Shown: one piece after another, positions 5,817 to 14,225 of the stretch | How the letters are laid out: the number at the start of each line of letters is the position of its first letter | Position numbering within the stretch: the first letter of the stretch is position 1 | Origin: Desulfosporosinus sp. UBA4726 | GTDB lineage: Bacteria; Bacillota; Desulfitobacteriia; Desulfitobacteriales; Desulfitobacteriaceae | Direction: 5' to 3' | Length of the DNA stretch: 16,185 bases | Assembly: GCA_002404215.1 (NCBI GenBank) | Contig: DHJG01000032.1 | Coordinates: 1-16,185 of the forward strand | Translations under genes and position numbers: made by a program | The notes under the pieces: model-generated | What the model saw: the letters and a program-made list of their open reading frames with translations, nothing else | Databases searched by the model: none | What the model was told of the DNA's origin: nothing

Positions 5817-6588
5817 TAAGGGTGAAGTAATATTCGTCGGCGCAGGTCCGGGTGATCCAGAACTCATAACGGTCAAAGGTTCTCGCGCGTTGGAGCGAGC
5901 TGACCGCGTGATTTACGCTGGCTCTTTGGTCAACCCAGAATTACTTGGCATTTGTCGCAAAGGTACACCTGTCCATGACAGTGCCCATCTCACGTTAGAA
6001 GAAGTAGTCACTTTGATGACTGAGGGAACCATGCGTGGGGAAACGATTGTGCGTCTCCATACGGGCGATCCCAGTATGTATGGAGCGGTAAAGGAACAAT
6101 TCGACTACTTAGACAAGCAAAATATTGCGTATTCCGTCATTCCAGGGGTCAGTTCGGTGTTTGCGGCGGCCGCGGCGATCAGGCAGGAATTCACATTGCC
6201 AGGTATCAGTCAAACCTTGATTCTTACCCGTTTGGCGGGGCGTACTCCTGTACCTGAGCGTGAAGCACTTTCGAAATTAGCGAAACATCAAGCCAGCATG
6301 GCCATCTTTCTAAGTGTCCAGGATATGGGCTCTGTTGTCGAAGCGTTGCTGGAGGGTGGTTATCCAGCCTCGACCCCAATTGCTGTGATCTCTAAAGCTA
6401 GTTGGCCAGAAGAAGAGATAATACTTGGAACCTTAGAAACTATAGAAGAAAAAGTCAAGCAGGCAGGAGTTCGGAAACAGGCTCAAATTCTGGTCGGAGA
6501 TTTCTTGGACCCTGCCAACGGGTACGCTCGTTCGAAACTCTACGACCCCACCTTTACGCATGAATACAGGCAAGGCTCAAAACCGTGA
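5800..6588 (+). CDS. cbiF: Cobalt-precorrin-4 C11-methyltransferase
   Basis: Methylates C11 of cobalt-precorrin-4 to give cobalt-precorrin-5A. It is a single tetrapyrrole methylase domain with F-V-G-A-G-P-G-D-P-E-L (12-22), Y-A-G-S-L-V-N near 39, H-T-G-D-P-S-M-Y-G (87-95) and R-L-A-G-R-T-P-V-P, which are hallmarks of CbiF/CobM. I take the GTG at 5800 as start (262 residues) because GGGGAGGGG (5786-5794) lies 5 nt before it. An in-frame ATG at 5776 lies upstream of that site, has no site of its own and would add eight residues. The gene ends in a GTGA overlap with cbiG. Confidence 0.93.
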   Translation: MSLKDSKGEVIFVGAGPGDPELITVKGSRALERADRVIYAGSLVNPELLGICRKGTPVHDSAHLTLEEVVTLMTEGTMRGETIVRLHTGDPSMYGAVKEQFDYLDKQNIAYSVIPGVSSVFAAAAAIRQEFTLPGISQTLILTRLAGRTPVPEREALSKLAKHQASMAIFLSVQDMGSVVEALLEGGYPASTPIAVISKASWPEEEIILGTLETIEEKVKQAGVRKQAQILVGDFLDPANGYARSKLYDPTFTHEYRQGSKP

Positions 6589-7676
6589 ATGCCAAAATAG
6601 CACTTCTGGCCTTGACGGATCGAGGGATGGCTACGGCCCGGCGTATTAACGAAAGCCTCCCGAGTACTGTTGAGCGTGAGTTGTTTATCCATGAGAAAGC
6701 TCAGAGTCCCGAAAGTAAGGAGCACGTTTTTCATCGTTTGCGTGATATGGTCCCTAGTCTCTGGGAGGAGTGTTCGGTTCTCATTTTCGTCATGGCAACA
6801 GGGATTGTGGTACGCCAAATTGCTTCCTTGATCGAAAGTAAAGATCGCGATCCGGCGATACTTGTTCTTGATGAGGAGGGGAAGTTTATCATTCCTTTGC
6901 TTTCCGGGCATTTGGGTGGCGCAAATGCTTGGGCCAATCATATAGCCCGTCAGCTCGGCGTAACTGCGGTTATTACGACAGCTACTGATGGCAGAGGGGT
7001 GGTTGCGCCTGATGAGTACGCCCGAAGATATGGTTGGAAGGTTGAACCTCTAGAACATTTACCAGCGGTCAATCGCTTATTATTAGAGCAAGGTTTTCTA
7101 AATGTGTGGTCCAATTATCCTTTAAACTACGCAAGTGCTTGGGTAAATGATGGACACTATCAGTTTCTGCTTGAACATGAGAAAGGAAAAGCGAATGTTT
7201 TCCTAGACGCTTCTCTCGGACCATTGACTAAGAAAGATTGTATCTATTTAATTCCTCCGATCTTAAGTGTTGGGGTTGGGTGCCGGCGGGGGATTTCCAC
7301 TGAGGCAGTCTTAGAGGGAATCACTTCGGCAGTTGAACGGATTGGGGCCTCCCTTAAGGCAGTGGCGGGGATCTATAGTATTGACCTTAAATCGGATGAG
7401 TTAGGTTTGATTGAAGCGGCAAAGTTCCTACGGGTCCCCTTTCAAACCTTTTCAGCGGAGAGACTCCAATTTGTCAATGAACAAGAACAATTAAGTCGAT
7501 CCAAATTTGTATTAGAAAAGATAGGAGTGGATGGAGTATGCGAAGCAGCGAGCTTACTGGGAACTCGGGAGGGACATCTAGTTCTGCCGAAGATCAAGGG
7601 TCGGGGGGTCACCGTAGCGATAAGCAGGGAAAACTCTTTATCGTGGGTATCGGGCCTGGAGACCCTGCCCATATGA
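6585..7676 (+). CDS. cbiG: Cobalt-precorrin-5A hydrolase
   Basis: Opens the delta-lactone of cobalt-precorrin-5A and releases the two-carbon fragment as acetaldehyde, giving cobalt-precorrin-5B; this is the ring-contraction step specific to the anaerobic route. The 363-residue protein has the family's N-terminal domain, the central A-T-G-I-V-V-R-Q-I (71-79) and P-L-L-S-G-H-L-G-G-A-N (104-114) motifs, and a C-terminal domain starting near S-V-G-V-G-C-R-R-G (about 226-234) and ending in the usual L-P-K-x-K-G-x-G-V-T-V-A tail. The start is GTG in a GTGA overlap with the cbiF stop. Its last 139 nt are shared, in another frame, with the start of cbiH. Confidence 0.94.
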   Translation: MNAKIALLALTDRGMATARRINESLPSTVERELFIHEKAQSPESKEHVFHRLRDMVPSLWEECSVLIFVMATGIVVRQIASLIESKDRDPAILVLDEEGKFIIPLLSGHLGGANAWANHIARQLGVTAVITTATDGRGVVAPDEYARRYGWKVEPLEHLPAVNRLLLEQGFLNVWSNYPLNYASAWVNDGHYQFLLEHEKGKANVFLDASLGPLTKKDCIYLIPPILSVGVGCRRGISTEAVLEGITSAVERIGASLKAVAGIYSIDLKSDELGLIEAAKFLRVPFQTFSAERLQFVNEQEQLSRSKFVLEKIGVDGVCEAASLLGTREGHLVLPKIKGRGVTVAISRENSLSWVSGLETLPI

Positions 7677-8362
7677 CTGTACGAGTTCAGACAGTTTGGA
7701 ATGAAGTGGATGTCATCGTTGGTTACAAAACCTACATTGATCTTATACGGCCGTACATAACTAACCAACAAATTGTTTCTAACGGGATGCGTCAAGAAAT
7801 TGACCGTTGTCAAGAGGCTATTCGTTTGGCAGCTGAGGGACATAGCGTAGCCGTGGTAAGTAGTGGAGATGCTGGTGTTTACGGTATGGCCGGTATTATG
7901 ATTGAGTGTCTGGAGAAAGAGGGACTATTGGACATCCCACTTGAGATCATTCCCGGAATAACAGCAGCCACTGCTGCAGCGTCCATGCTGGGGGCTCCCT
8001 TGATGCATGATTTTGCAGTCATTAGCTTAAGTGATCTCATGACCCCTTGGGAAGTCATTGAGAAACGCGTGCGCTTAGCAGCTGAAGGGGATTTTATTTT
8101 TGCAATTTATAATCCTAAAAGTAAAGGACGTCCGCTACACATTGAGACTGTGCGCGAGATTCTTCTTCGCCATCGTCGTCCTGAAACTCCGGTTGGCCTT
8201 GTTCGAGAGGCATTACGGGGCAAGGAATCCAGCGTGCAAATGACCACACTGGCCGATTTCACAAATCACACGATCGATATGCTGACAACTGTAATTATCG
8301 GCAATTCTCAAACTCGCATGATAGGCCCCTATATGGTTACCCCTCGAGGGTATATGCTGTGA
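7538..8362 (+). CDS. cbiH: Cobalt-precorrin-3 C17-methyltransferase, ring-contracting
   Basis: Methylates C17 of cobalt-precorrin-3 and drives ring contraction to cobalt-precorrin-4. The methylase domain starts at residue about 32 with L-F-I-V-G-I-G-P-G-D-P, followed by G-Y-K-T-Y (62-66), S-S-G-D-A-G-V-Y-G (108-116) and I-Y-N-P-K-S-K-G-R-P, all typical of CbiH/CobJ. The first 31 residues are a Gly/Ser-rich, probably disordered extension that overlaps the 3' end of cbiG by 139 nt. The only other usable start codon in frame is a GTG inside the conserved I-V-G-I-G core, so the ATG at 7538 is kept. Its GGAG is only 1 nt away and an AGGAG lies 10 nt upstream. It ends in a GTGA overlap with cbiJ. 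Confidence 0.9.
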   Translation: MRSSELTGNSGGTSSSAEDQGSGGHRSDKQGKLFIVGIGPGDPAHMTVRVQTVWNEVDVIVGYKTYIDLIRPYITNQQIVSNGMRQEIDRCQEAIRLAAEGHSVAVVSSGDAGVYGMAGIMIECLEKEGLLDIPLEIIPGITAATAAASMLGAPLMHDFAVISLSDLMTPWEVIEKRVRLAAEGDFIFAIYNPKSKGRPLHIETVREILLRHRRPETPVGLVREALRGKESSVQMTTLADFTNHTIDMLTTVIIGNSQTRMIGPYMVTPRGYML

Positions 8363-9117
8363 GGCTGTTGGTTTTAGCAGGAACAGAGGATGGACGTGAG
8401 CTAGCAGATGCCCTAAAACAGCGTGGCCATGAAGTTTTAGTTTCTACTCTAACCGCATATGGTGCGGATTTGGCACTCGAGAAAGGGCTTCAAGTTCGCT
8501 CTGGGGCAATGGATACTCAAATTCTCACAGACCTCGTAGAGGGTAGTGCCTTTACAGCAATTGTGGATGCAACCCATCCCTACGCGGTTAATGTGAAGGA
8601 AATGGCAAAAACGGTTTGCGAAAAGCAAGCAATTCCTTATCTTCGCTGGCAGCGTTCTTCCCTTGAGTTGGCGGTTCATCCTCTCATTCATTGGGCCGAG
8701 GACATACCAGCTGCAGCCCTTATGGCTGCCGAGCTAGGGCAACGTATTCTGTTGACGACAGGAAGCAACGCGTTGCCAGAATGGGTGTCTCTACCTGTTC
8801 TGAAGGACAAAATGCTCTATATTCGTGTTCTGCCTACAGCGGGGGTGTTGGCGCGCTGCGAAGCCTTAGGCTTCAAACCGAATCAAATCATTGCCGCTCA
8901 AGGGCCTTTTTCTCAAGAGTGGGACGAAGCCATGTTTAAGCAATTAAGTATTGAGGTTGTGGTTGCTAAAGAAAGTGGCAAAGTGGGAGGAACCCTCGAA
9001 AAGGTACAGGCTTGTCTCTGTTTAAACATCCCGTTAGTTATCTTAAAACGACCAGTTACAGACGCTCAAGAAGTATCAATTTCTCAATTTATTAAACATT
9101 TGGAGGAGATTTTATGA
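8359..9117 (+). CDS. cbiJ: Cobalt-precorrin-6A reductase
   Basis: Reduces cobalt-precorrin-6A to 6B with a nicotinamide cofactor, between C1 methylation and the CbiET steps. The 252-residue protein carries the CbiJ/CobK pattern: L-V-L-A-G-T-E-D-G-R-E-L-A at residues 4-16, V-D-A-T-H-P-Y-A at about 70-77, and a G-S-N-A-L-P segment in the middle. The length is normal. The GTG start sits in a GTGA overlap with the cbiH stop, and the stop overlaps the cbiX ATG. CbiD, which makes its substrate in the anaerobic route, is not present in the window. Confidence 0.93.
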   Translation: MRLLVLAGTEDGRELADALKQRGHEVLVSTLTAYGADLALEKGLQVRSGAMDTQILTDLVEGSAFTAIVDATHPYAVNVKEMAKTVCEKQAIPYLRWQRSSLELAVHPLIHWAEDIPAAALMAAELGQRILLTTGSNALPEWVSLPVLKDKMLYIRVLPTAGVLARCEALGFKPNQIIAAQGPFSQEWDEAMFKQLSIEVVVAKESGKVGGTLEKVQACLCLNIPLVILKRPVTDAQEVSISQFIKHLEEIL

Positions 9118-9482
9118 AATCGGAGATCATCATCTTAGGCCACGGCAGTCGCCGTGCAGAAGCAAACCAAGGACTATTAGTTGTTGCTGAAAAAGTAAGT
9201 CTGTTAATGGGGCAAACAGTAACCCCTGCCTATATGGCACATGATCACCCCAGTCTTCCAGAAGCGGTAGAGGCGAAAATTCAGGCTGGAGCATTAAAGA
9301 TTATAGTGATGCCACTCTTTCTTTTTCGTGGAGTCCACGTATCGGTAGATATCCATGAGGAATTGCGTGAAATTAATGCACAACATCCGGACGTTGAAAT
9401 CGTATTTACTAAAGAGCTAGGCGCGGATGACGGCATCGCGAATTTGGCAAGCCTGCGCATTAAGGAGGTTATGGACAAATGA
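9114..9482 (+). CDS. cbiX: Sirohydrochlorin cobaltochelatase, short form
   Basis: Inserts Co(II) into sirohydrochlorin, the entry step of the cobalt-early pathway. The 122-residue length matches the short form CbiX(S), which works as a homodimer, rather than the two-domain chelatases. L-G-H-G-S-R-R (8-14) supplies the metal-binding His10. The second histidine is His75 in F-L-F-R-G-V-H-V-S-V-D-I. M-A-H-D-H-P-S-L at 41-48 adds further histidines near the site. An AGGAG site (9103-9107) precedes the ATG, which overlaps the cbiJ stop. The gene overlaps cbiC by 4 nt. Its place in the middle of the operon supports cobalt over iron or nickel as substrate metal. Confidence 0.92.
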   Translation: MKSEIIILGHGSRRAEANQGLLVVAEKVSLLMGQTVTPAYMAHDHPSLPEAVEAKIQAGALKIIVMPLFLFRGVHVSVDIHEELREINAQHPDVEIVFTKELGADDGIANLASLRIKEVMDK

Positions 9483-10114
9483 AATCATTTATTCTAGACC
9501 CGAGTCGTATCGAGACAGAAAGTATGCGCATCATACGAGCTGGATTGACGCGTTCCTGGTCAGATGATGAATACCCAGTTGTGGAACGATTAATCCATAC
9601 GAGTGGGGATCCTTCCTTGGAAGAAGTGATCGCGATTCATCCGCAAGCAATTGCTTGCGGGCTCAAGGCTTTGAAGGAGGGCGCGAACGTCATTACAGAT
9701 GTTGAGATGGTCCGCGCGGGTATCTCCAAAGAGAAACTTAAATCGTTAGGTGGAACTGTGGAAAGCTATCTAAATGCCCCCGGAGTTTTAGAACAAGCTA
9801 AAGCATGGGGAATTACTCGCTCGATGACAGCTCTTCGAATGCACCCGAAGAGCTTGCGTGGCTCAATCGTGGCAATTGGTAATGCACCAACCGCTCTGCT
9901 CGAAGTCCTGCGTTTAGCGGAGAATCCGGAGACACGTCCGGCCTTGATCATCGGAATACCGGTTGGTTTTGTAGGTGCTAAAGAGTCTAAGGATTTACTG
10001 TGGTCTCGTCAGGAGATCCCGTCGATAACAGTCTTGGGAACTCGAGGGGGAAGTCCACTCGCCGCGACCGTTGTCAATGCGTTAATTTACACCGCTTTAA
10101 AGGGCGAGAAATAA
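9479..10114 (+). CDS. cbiC: Cobalt-precorrin-8 methylmutase
   Basis: Moves the C11 methyl group to C12 of cobalt-precorrin-8, giving cobyrinic acid. The 211-residue protein matches CbiC/CobH along its length. R-L-I-H-T-S-G-D at 37-44 includes His40, the expected catalytic histidine. I-G-N-A-P-T-A-L (133-140) and V-G-F-V-G-A-K-E-S-K further on are the family signatures. The ATG overlaps the cbiX stop, and 18 nt separate the stop from cbiP's ribosome-binding region and start. Confidence 0.95.
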   Translation: MKSFILDPSRIETESMRIIRAGLTRSWSDDEYPVVERLIHTSGDPSLEEVIAIHPQAIACGLKALKEGANVITDVEMVRAGISKEKLKSLGGTVESYLNAPGVLEQAKAWGITRSMTALRMHPKSLRGSIVAIGNAPTALLEVLRLAENPETRPALIIGIPVGFVGAKESKDLLWSRQEIPSITVLGTRGGSPLAATVVNALIYTALKGEK

Positions 10115-10141
10115 TTACTGTAAGAAAAGAGGGTGACCTAT

Positions 10142-11761
10142 TTGTCTTCTAGTAAAAAAACAGCAGCGAGACTTATGATCCAAGGGACCTCTTCAAGTGT
10201 TGGGAAAAGCGTGCTAGCTGCTGCATTCTGCCGAATATTTTACCAAGAAGGATACAGAGTTAGTCCGTTCAAAGCGCAGAATATGGCCCTTAATTCTTTT
10301 GTGACAACTTCAGGTGGAGAAATGGGCAGAGCACAAGTCGTTCAGGCGCAGGCTGGCGGGGTCGAACCAGAGGTGCGAATGAACCCAATTCTACTGAAAC
10401 CAAGTGGCCCAACCGGTTCCCAGGTGGTTATTATGGGACAATCGCAGGGGAATGTGACGGCCCTTCGGTACCACGGGGAATATCAACGGATGACCTGGCC
10501 GTTCGTCCAGGATGCCTTGCACGGACTACTTCACGATTACGAAATCGTGATTATTGAAGGGGCAGGGAGTCCGGCAGAAGTTAATCTTAAATCAAATGAT
10601 ATTGTTAATATGCGAGTAGCCATGGAGGCGAAGTCACCAGTGCTGCTTGTAGCAGACATTGATCGTGGTGGTGCCTTGGCTGCTGTTGTGGGAACCTTGG
10701 AATTAGTCGAACCCGAAGAGCGAGAAATGATAAAAGGAATCATATTCAATAAGTTTCGCGGCGAACTGGCACTTCTTCAACCTGCCTTAGATTTTATTGA
10801 AGAAAGAACAGGAATACCTGTGGTTGGAGTTGTCCCTTATTATAAAATCCGCATTCCAGATGAAGATTCCGTAGCTTTGGATGGGGCTGATGAGAAACCC
10901 TCTGTTTCCTTAACTGATAAACTAGACATTGTAGTTATTCGCTTTCCTTATATCTCTAATTTTACAGACTTAGATGCGCTTCAGGACGAACCGGATGTCT
11001 CGGTGCGTTATGTCACTGAGACCGCTAATCTGGGAAAACCAGATCTCATTATTCTTCCGGGAAGTAAAAATACCCTCGCTGATCTGCGTTTTCTTCATGA
11101 AAGCGGTTTAGGATTGCAGATTCAGAAGCTTTGTGCAGAGGAAGTCCCTCTCATCGGTATTTGCGGAGGATACCAAATGATGGGACGCTCTGTGAAGGAC
11201 CCACTGCATACGGAGTCGGCGCTTGAAGAAGTAACTGGTCTCGGGATTCTGCCAATGGTAACGGAATTTTATCCGCAGAAACATACCGTCCAGAGTAAGG
11301 GGACAATTCTTTCTGATCGAGATTTTCTTAAATCATGTACCGGAGAAACAGTCGTTGGCTATGAGATACATATGGGCCGATCAATAATGGATGAAGGACA
11401 GATGCCCCTTTTTAATTTAACATCGAACGGAATATCCTATTCAGATGGTTTGCAAGCAGGTAACGCCTATGGAACCTACTTACATGGGATTTTTGATAAT
11501 GATAGCTTACGAACGGCACTTTTGACATGGCTTTGGGAGCGCAGAGATCGCATCAGACCAGTTGAAGCGACCCTTTCCCAGTCAGCACTTCGTGAATCAG
11601 CGTTTAATGAGTTGGCAGATCTAGTGCGTCAGAGCGTGGATATTGAACGAGTTCGGGCTATTATGGGGTTAGATACGGGAGCGATTTCTCAGGATACGAT
11701 CAGCTTAAACAATGTCGTCAGAGAGAATGACCGGGTGACACTGAATTATGGCAACGATTAG
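10142..11761 (+). CDS. cbiP: Adenosylcobyric acid synthase (glutamine-hydrolysing)
   Basis: Amidates side chains b, d, e and g of adenosylcobyrinic a,c-diamide with ATP and glutamine. The N-terminal half is an ATP-binding domain with the G-T-S-S-S-V-G-K-S loop. The C-terminal half is a class I glutamine amidotransferase with the nucleophile Cys341 in I-G-I-C-G-G-Y-Q-M-M-G and His448 in G-T-Y-L-H-G-I-F-D. The length (539 residues) is slightly above the usual 500 or so, through a tail of about 30 residues. I choose TTG at 10142 because GAGGG (10129-10133) lies 8 nt before it. A GTG at 10133 lies on that site itself, and an ATG at 10175 would begin right at the conserved core. It overlaps cbiB by 14 nt. 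Confidence 0.92.
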   Translation: MSSSKKTAARLMIQGTSSSVGKSVLAAAFCRIFYQEGYRVSPFKAQNMALNSFVTTSGGEMGRAQVVQAQAGGVEPEVRMNPILLKPSGPTGSQVVIMGQSQGNVTALRYHGEYQRMTWPFVQDALHGLLHDYEIVIIEGAGSPAEVNLKSNDIVNMRVAMEAKSPVLLVADIDRGGALAAVVGTLELVEPEEREMIKGIIFNKFRGELALLQPALDFIEERTGIPVVGVVPYYKIRIPDEDSVALDGADEKPSVSLTDKLDIVVIRFPYISNFTDLDALQDEPDVSVRYVTETANLGKPDLIILPGSKNTLADLRFLHESGLGLQIQKLCAEEVPLIGICGGYQMMGRSVKDPLHTESALEEVTGLGILPMVTEFYPQKHTVQSKGTILSDRDFLKSCTGETVVGYEIHMGRSIMDEGQMPLFNLTSNGISYSDGLQAGNAYGTYLHGIFDNDSLRTALLTWLWERRDRIRPVEATLSQSALRESAFNELADLVRQSVDIERVRAIMGLDTGAISQDTISLNNVVRENDRVTLNYGND

Positions 11762-12719
11762 TTTTCTCTCAGTGACTATCTGGGTCGCTGTCCTGATTGG
11801 ATTTCTTCTCGACCAAATCATCGGAGATCCTCGTAATTGGCCCCATCCTGTTGTTGGAATAGGAAAAGTTATTGCTTTTTTGGAGCACCATCTTAATCAA
11901 GGATCTCCCGAGGCACGCCGTCGGAGTGGAGTCCTTCTAACTATTCTAGTGGTTGGCGGAAGTTATCTACTTACCTGGGCAGTAGTCTTGGGAGCAAATG
12001 CACTTCATCCCTTAGTGGGAATGGGCATCAGTGCGTATTTTATCTTTACGTCATTGGCTGGAAAATCCCTACTAGATGCCGGGCAAAGTGTTTTGGATCC
12101 TCTAAAACACGGAGATTTGAGCGGGGCTCGGCAGCGACTTTCTTGGCTGGTCAGCAGGGACACCGGAAATCTTTCCGAAGGGGAAGTTGTACGAGGGACT
12201 GTCGAAACGCTCGCTGAAAACTTCGTCGATGGTATCTTGTCTCCGCTTTTTTATGCGGCACTGGGAGGGGCTCCTCTAGCAATGGCCTTCAAAGCGGTCA
12301 GCACATTGGATTCGATGGTCGGCTATCGGAATGAACAATTTGAAGAATTTGGCTGGTTTTCCGCCCGAACCGATGATTGGGCTAATTATGTGCCAGCACG
12401 GTTATCAATTCCCATCTTACTCCTCGCAGGCTGGTTATGGCGGATGCCAATACGTCATGCCTATCGAATGTGGAGGCGGGATGCCTCGGGTCATCCTAGT
12501 CCTAACGGTGGAAATCCAGAAAGTGTTGTTGCTGGATTACTCGGTGTTCGCCTTGGCGGCATCAATAGCTATCATGGTCAACCTCATCATCGTGCAGAAA
12601 TGGGAGAAGCACTCCATCCAGTGAATGCCTCTGACATTGTTCATTGTCGGAGACTGGTTCAAACGGCGACTTGGTTATCCATTTTACCTGTTCTTATGTT
12701 AGCATACGTAGTGTGGTAA
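11748..12719 (+). CDS. cbiB: Adenosylcobinamide-phosphate synthase, membrane protein
   Basis: Joins the (R)-1-amino-2-propanol phosphate linker to adenosylcobyric acid in the membrane. The 323-residue protein has hydrophobic segments at about residues 5-21, 63-85, 88-108, 215-230 and 303-322. Family signatures are D-Q-I-I-G-D-P-R-N-W-P-H-P-V (22-35), N-F-V-D-G-I-L-S-P-L-F-Y near 156, A-V-S-T-L-D-S-M-V-G-Y near 183 and the D-D-W-A-N-Y-V-P-A-R-L stretch near 208. The ATG lies within the end of cbiP (14-nt overlap). It is the last gene before the only sizeable gap in the operon. Confidence 0.94.
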   Translation: MATISFLSVTIWVAVLIGFLLDQIIGDPRNWPHPVVGIGKVIAFLEHHLNQGSPEARRRSGVLLTILVVGGSYLLTWAVVLGANALHPLVGMGISAYFIFTSLAGKSLLDAGQSVLDPLKHGDLSGARQRLSWLVSRDTGNLSEGEVVRGTVETLAENFVDGILSPLFYAALGGAPLAMAFKAVSTLDSMVGYRNEQFEEFGWFSARTDDWANYVPARLSIPILLLAGWLWRMPIRHAYRMWRRDASGHPSPNGGNPESVVAGLLGVRLGGINSYHGQPHHRAEMGEALHPVNASDIVHCRRLVQTATWLSILPVLMLAYVVW

Positions 12720-12797
12720 CGAGTGGGTTGTTGTAGAGATATTAGTTAATAAAAAGAATCGCATTAAGTACATTAAGTATAGGAAGGGAGAAACAGC
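12720..12797 (+). promoter_or_regulatory. Operon gap with tandem 9-nt repeat before cbiA
   Basis: This 78-nt gap is AT-rich, unlike the coding sequence around it. It holds a perfect tandem repeat CATTAAGTA (12762-12770 and 12771-12779) directly before the AGGAAGGGAG ribosome-binding site (12781-12790). TTGTAG (12731-12736) and AAGAAT (12754-12759) at 17-nt spacing are a weak promoter match. It may host an internal promoter or processing site. No terminator is seen, so read-through from cbiB is expected. Confidence 0.35.
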
Positions 12798-14225
12798 ATG
12801 AAGATTCCAAGGATTGTCTTAGCGGGAACGCATAGCGGAGTGGGTAAAACAACCCTTGCTACTGGTTTGATGGCGGCTTTGAAGAAGAGAGAGCGTCCAA
12901 TCCAGGGTTACAAGGTCGGGCCAGATTACATCGATCCCAGCTATCATGCGGCAGCTACAGGAAGGCCTTCCCGTAATCTTGACCGCTGGTTGTTGGGTGA
13001 ACATCTTCCTTCCGTCTTTGCTCATAGTGCTAGAGATAGTTGGGCAGTAATTGAGGGTGTCATGGGTATGTTTGATGGAATGAGCAAAACGGCGGGTTTC
13101 GGAAGTACCGCTGATGTAGCTAAACTCCTGCAAGCGCCCATTGTACTTATTGTTGATGCGTCCTCGATGTCTCGTAGCGTGGCGGCCTTAGTTCATGGAT
13201 TTAACTCTTTTGACCCTGGCATTAACCTGCAAGGCGTTATTCTTAATCGGGTGAAATCAATAGCACAGGAAAGAATACTTAGGGAAGCCCTAAGTGATCT
13301 TCAGATTCCAGTTCTCGGAGCGCTCCCAAAAGAAGGAGCACTTCATCTTCCTGAACGACATTTAGGATTGGTTCCCGTTGGGGAAAATGGACTCTTAGAA
13401 GGTTTTATCGAAACTCTCTCCCAGCTGATAACTGAACACATTGATTTGAAGCTTGTCGAAAGCATTATGCTTGGTGCACCAGATCTTAAAGAATCTACTT
13501 TTTTAGAAACGAAATCTAGCATGCGTTCTGTTCTAAGTTCTGATTTGAAGACTGTCAATTTTCCCGATAGACCGGTGGCTCAGGAAAGAAAATTCCGGTT
13601 AGGCTTGGCGCTAGATGAGGCCTTCCTTTTTTACTATCAAGATGCTCTAGACTTAGCGGAACGCTTGAATTATACAATAATCCCGTTTAGTCCTTTACAC
13701 GATTCTGTACTGCCCAAAGATCTCGATGGTATTTTCCTTGGTGGAGGGTTTCCTGAGCTTCATTTAGACCGCTTGAGCGAAAATATCACCTTCCTAGACT
13801 CTCTTCGCTCCTACGCGGCGAGTGGTAAACCAGTCTATGCTGAATGTGGAGGATACATGTACCTGGGTCAGTCTATAATGGATTTTGAAGGTAGAGAAGT
13901 TCCCTTAGCAGGTATCATTCCGATGAAAGCTGAAATGACTAAGCGTTTACAGGGTATTGGATACAAACGTGGAGTCTTTCAAGCTGATAATTTCCTTGGC
14001 CCTCGCGGGACAACTGTCCAAGGTCATGAATTTCATTATTCACGCGTGATCTATAATAGTAAATTTCCACCAGCTTATGAATTGTTCAAAGGGGGCGAGG
14101 CAGATCGTATGGAGGGTTATGCCCGGGATAATATCGTGGCATCTTATCTACACCTTCATTTTTCGGGGCAACCAGATTTACTTGAGCACTGGTTTAAGTG
14201 GCCTTCTAAGGGAATCAACTTATGA
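12798..14225 (+). CDS. cbiA: Cobyrinic acid a,c-diamide synthase
   Basis: Amidates the a and c acetate side chains of cobyrinic acid with ATP and glutamine. The 475-residue protein is in the usual range. Residues 8-19 (L-A-G-T-H-S-G-V-G-K-T-T) form the ATP loop, followed by K-V-G-P-D-Y-I-D-P-S-Y-H and V-I-E-G-V-M-G-M-F-D-G, which mark CbiA rather than CbiP. The C-terminal amidotransferase domain has the nucleophile Cys350 in Y-A-E-C-G-G-Y-M-Y-L-G, and the protein ends with the S-Y-L-H-L-H-F segment. GGGAG (12786-12790) lies 7 nt before the ATG. The stop overlaps the cobO start by 4 nt (ATGA). Confidence 0.96.
   Translation: MKIPRIVLAGTHSGVGKTTLATGLMAALKKRERPIQGYKVGPDYIDPSYHAAATGRPSRNLDRWLLGEHLPSVFAHSARDSWAVIEGVMGMFDGMSKTAGFGSTADVAKLLQAPIVLIVDASSMSRSVAALVHGFNSFDPGINLQGVILNRVKSIAQERILREALSDLQIPVLGALPKEGALHLPERHLGLVPVGENGLLEGFIETLSQLITEHIDLKLVESIMLGAPDLKESTFLETKSSMRSVLSSDLKTVNFPDRPVAQERKFRLGLALDEAFLFYYQDALDLAERLNYTIIPFSPLHDSVLPKDLDGIFLGGGFPELHLDRLSENITFLDSLRSYAASGKPVYAECGGYMYLGQSIMDFEGREVPLAGIIPMKAEMTKRLQGIGYKRGVFQADNFLGPRGTTVQGHEFHYSRVIYNSKFPPAYELFKGGEADRMEGYARDNIVASYLHLHFSGQPDLLEHWFKWPSKGINL

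Noticed and set aside
6540..6941. Minus-strand open frame opposite cbiF and cbiG
   Set aside because: It lies antisense to well-conserved cbiF and cbiG, has no recognisable domain and no suitable ribosome-binding site. It is treated as a shadow, as are the other antisense frames over the operon.
8691..8939. Plus-strand 82-codon frame inside cbiJ
   Set aside because: It is entirely within the conserved cbiJ frame, with atypical composition (rich in Arg, Ser and Cys) and no family match.
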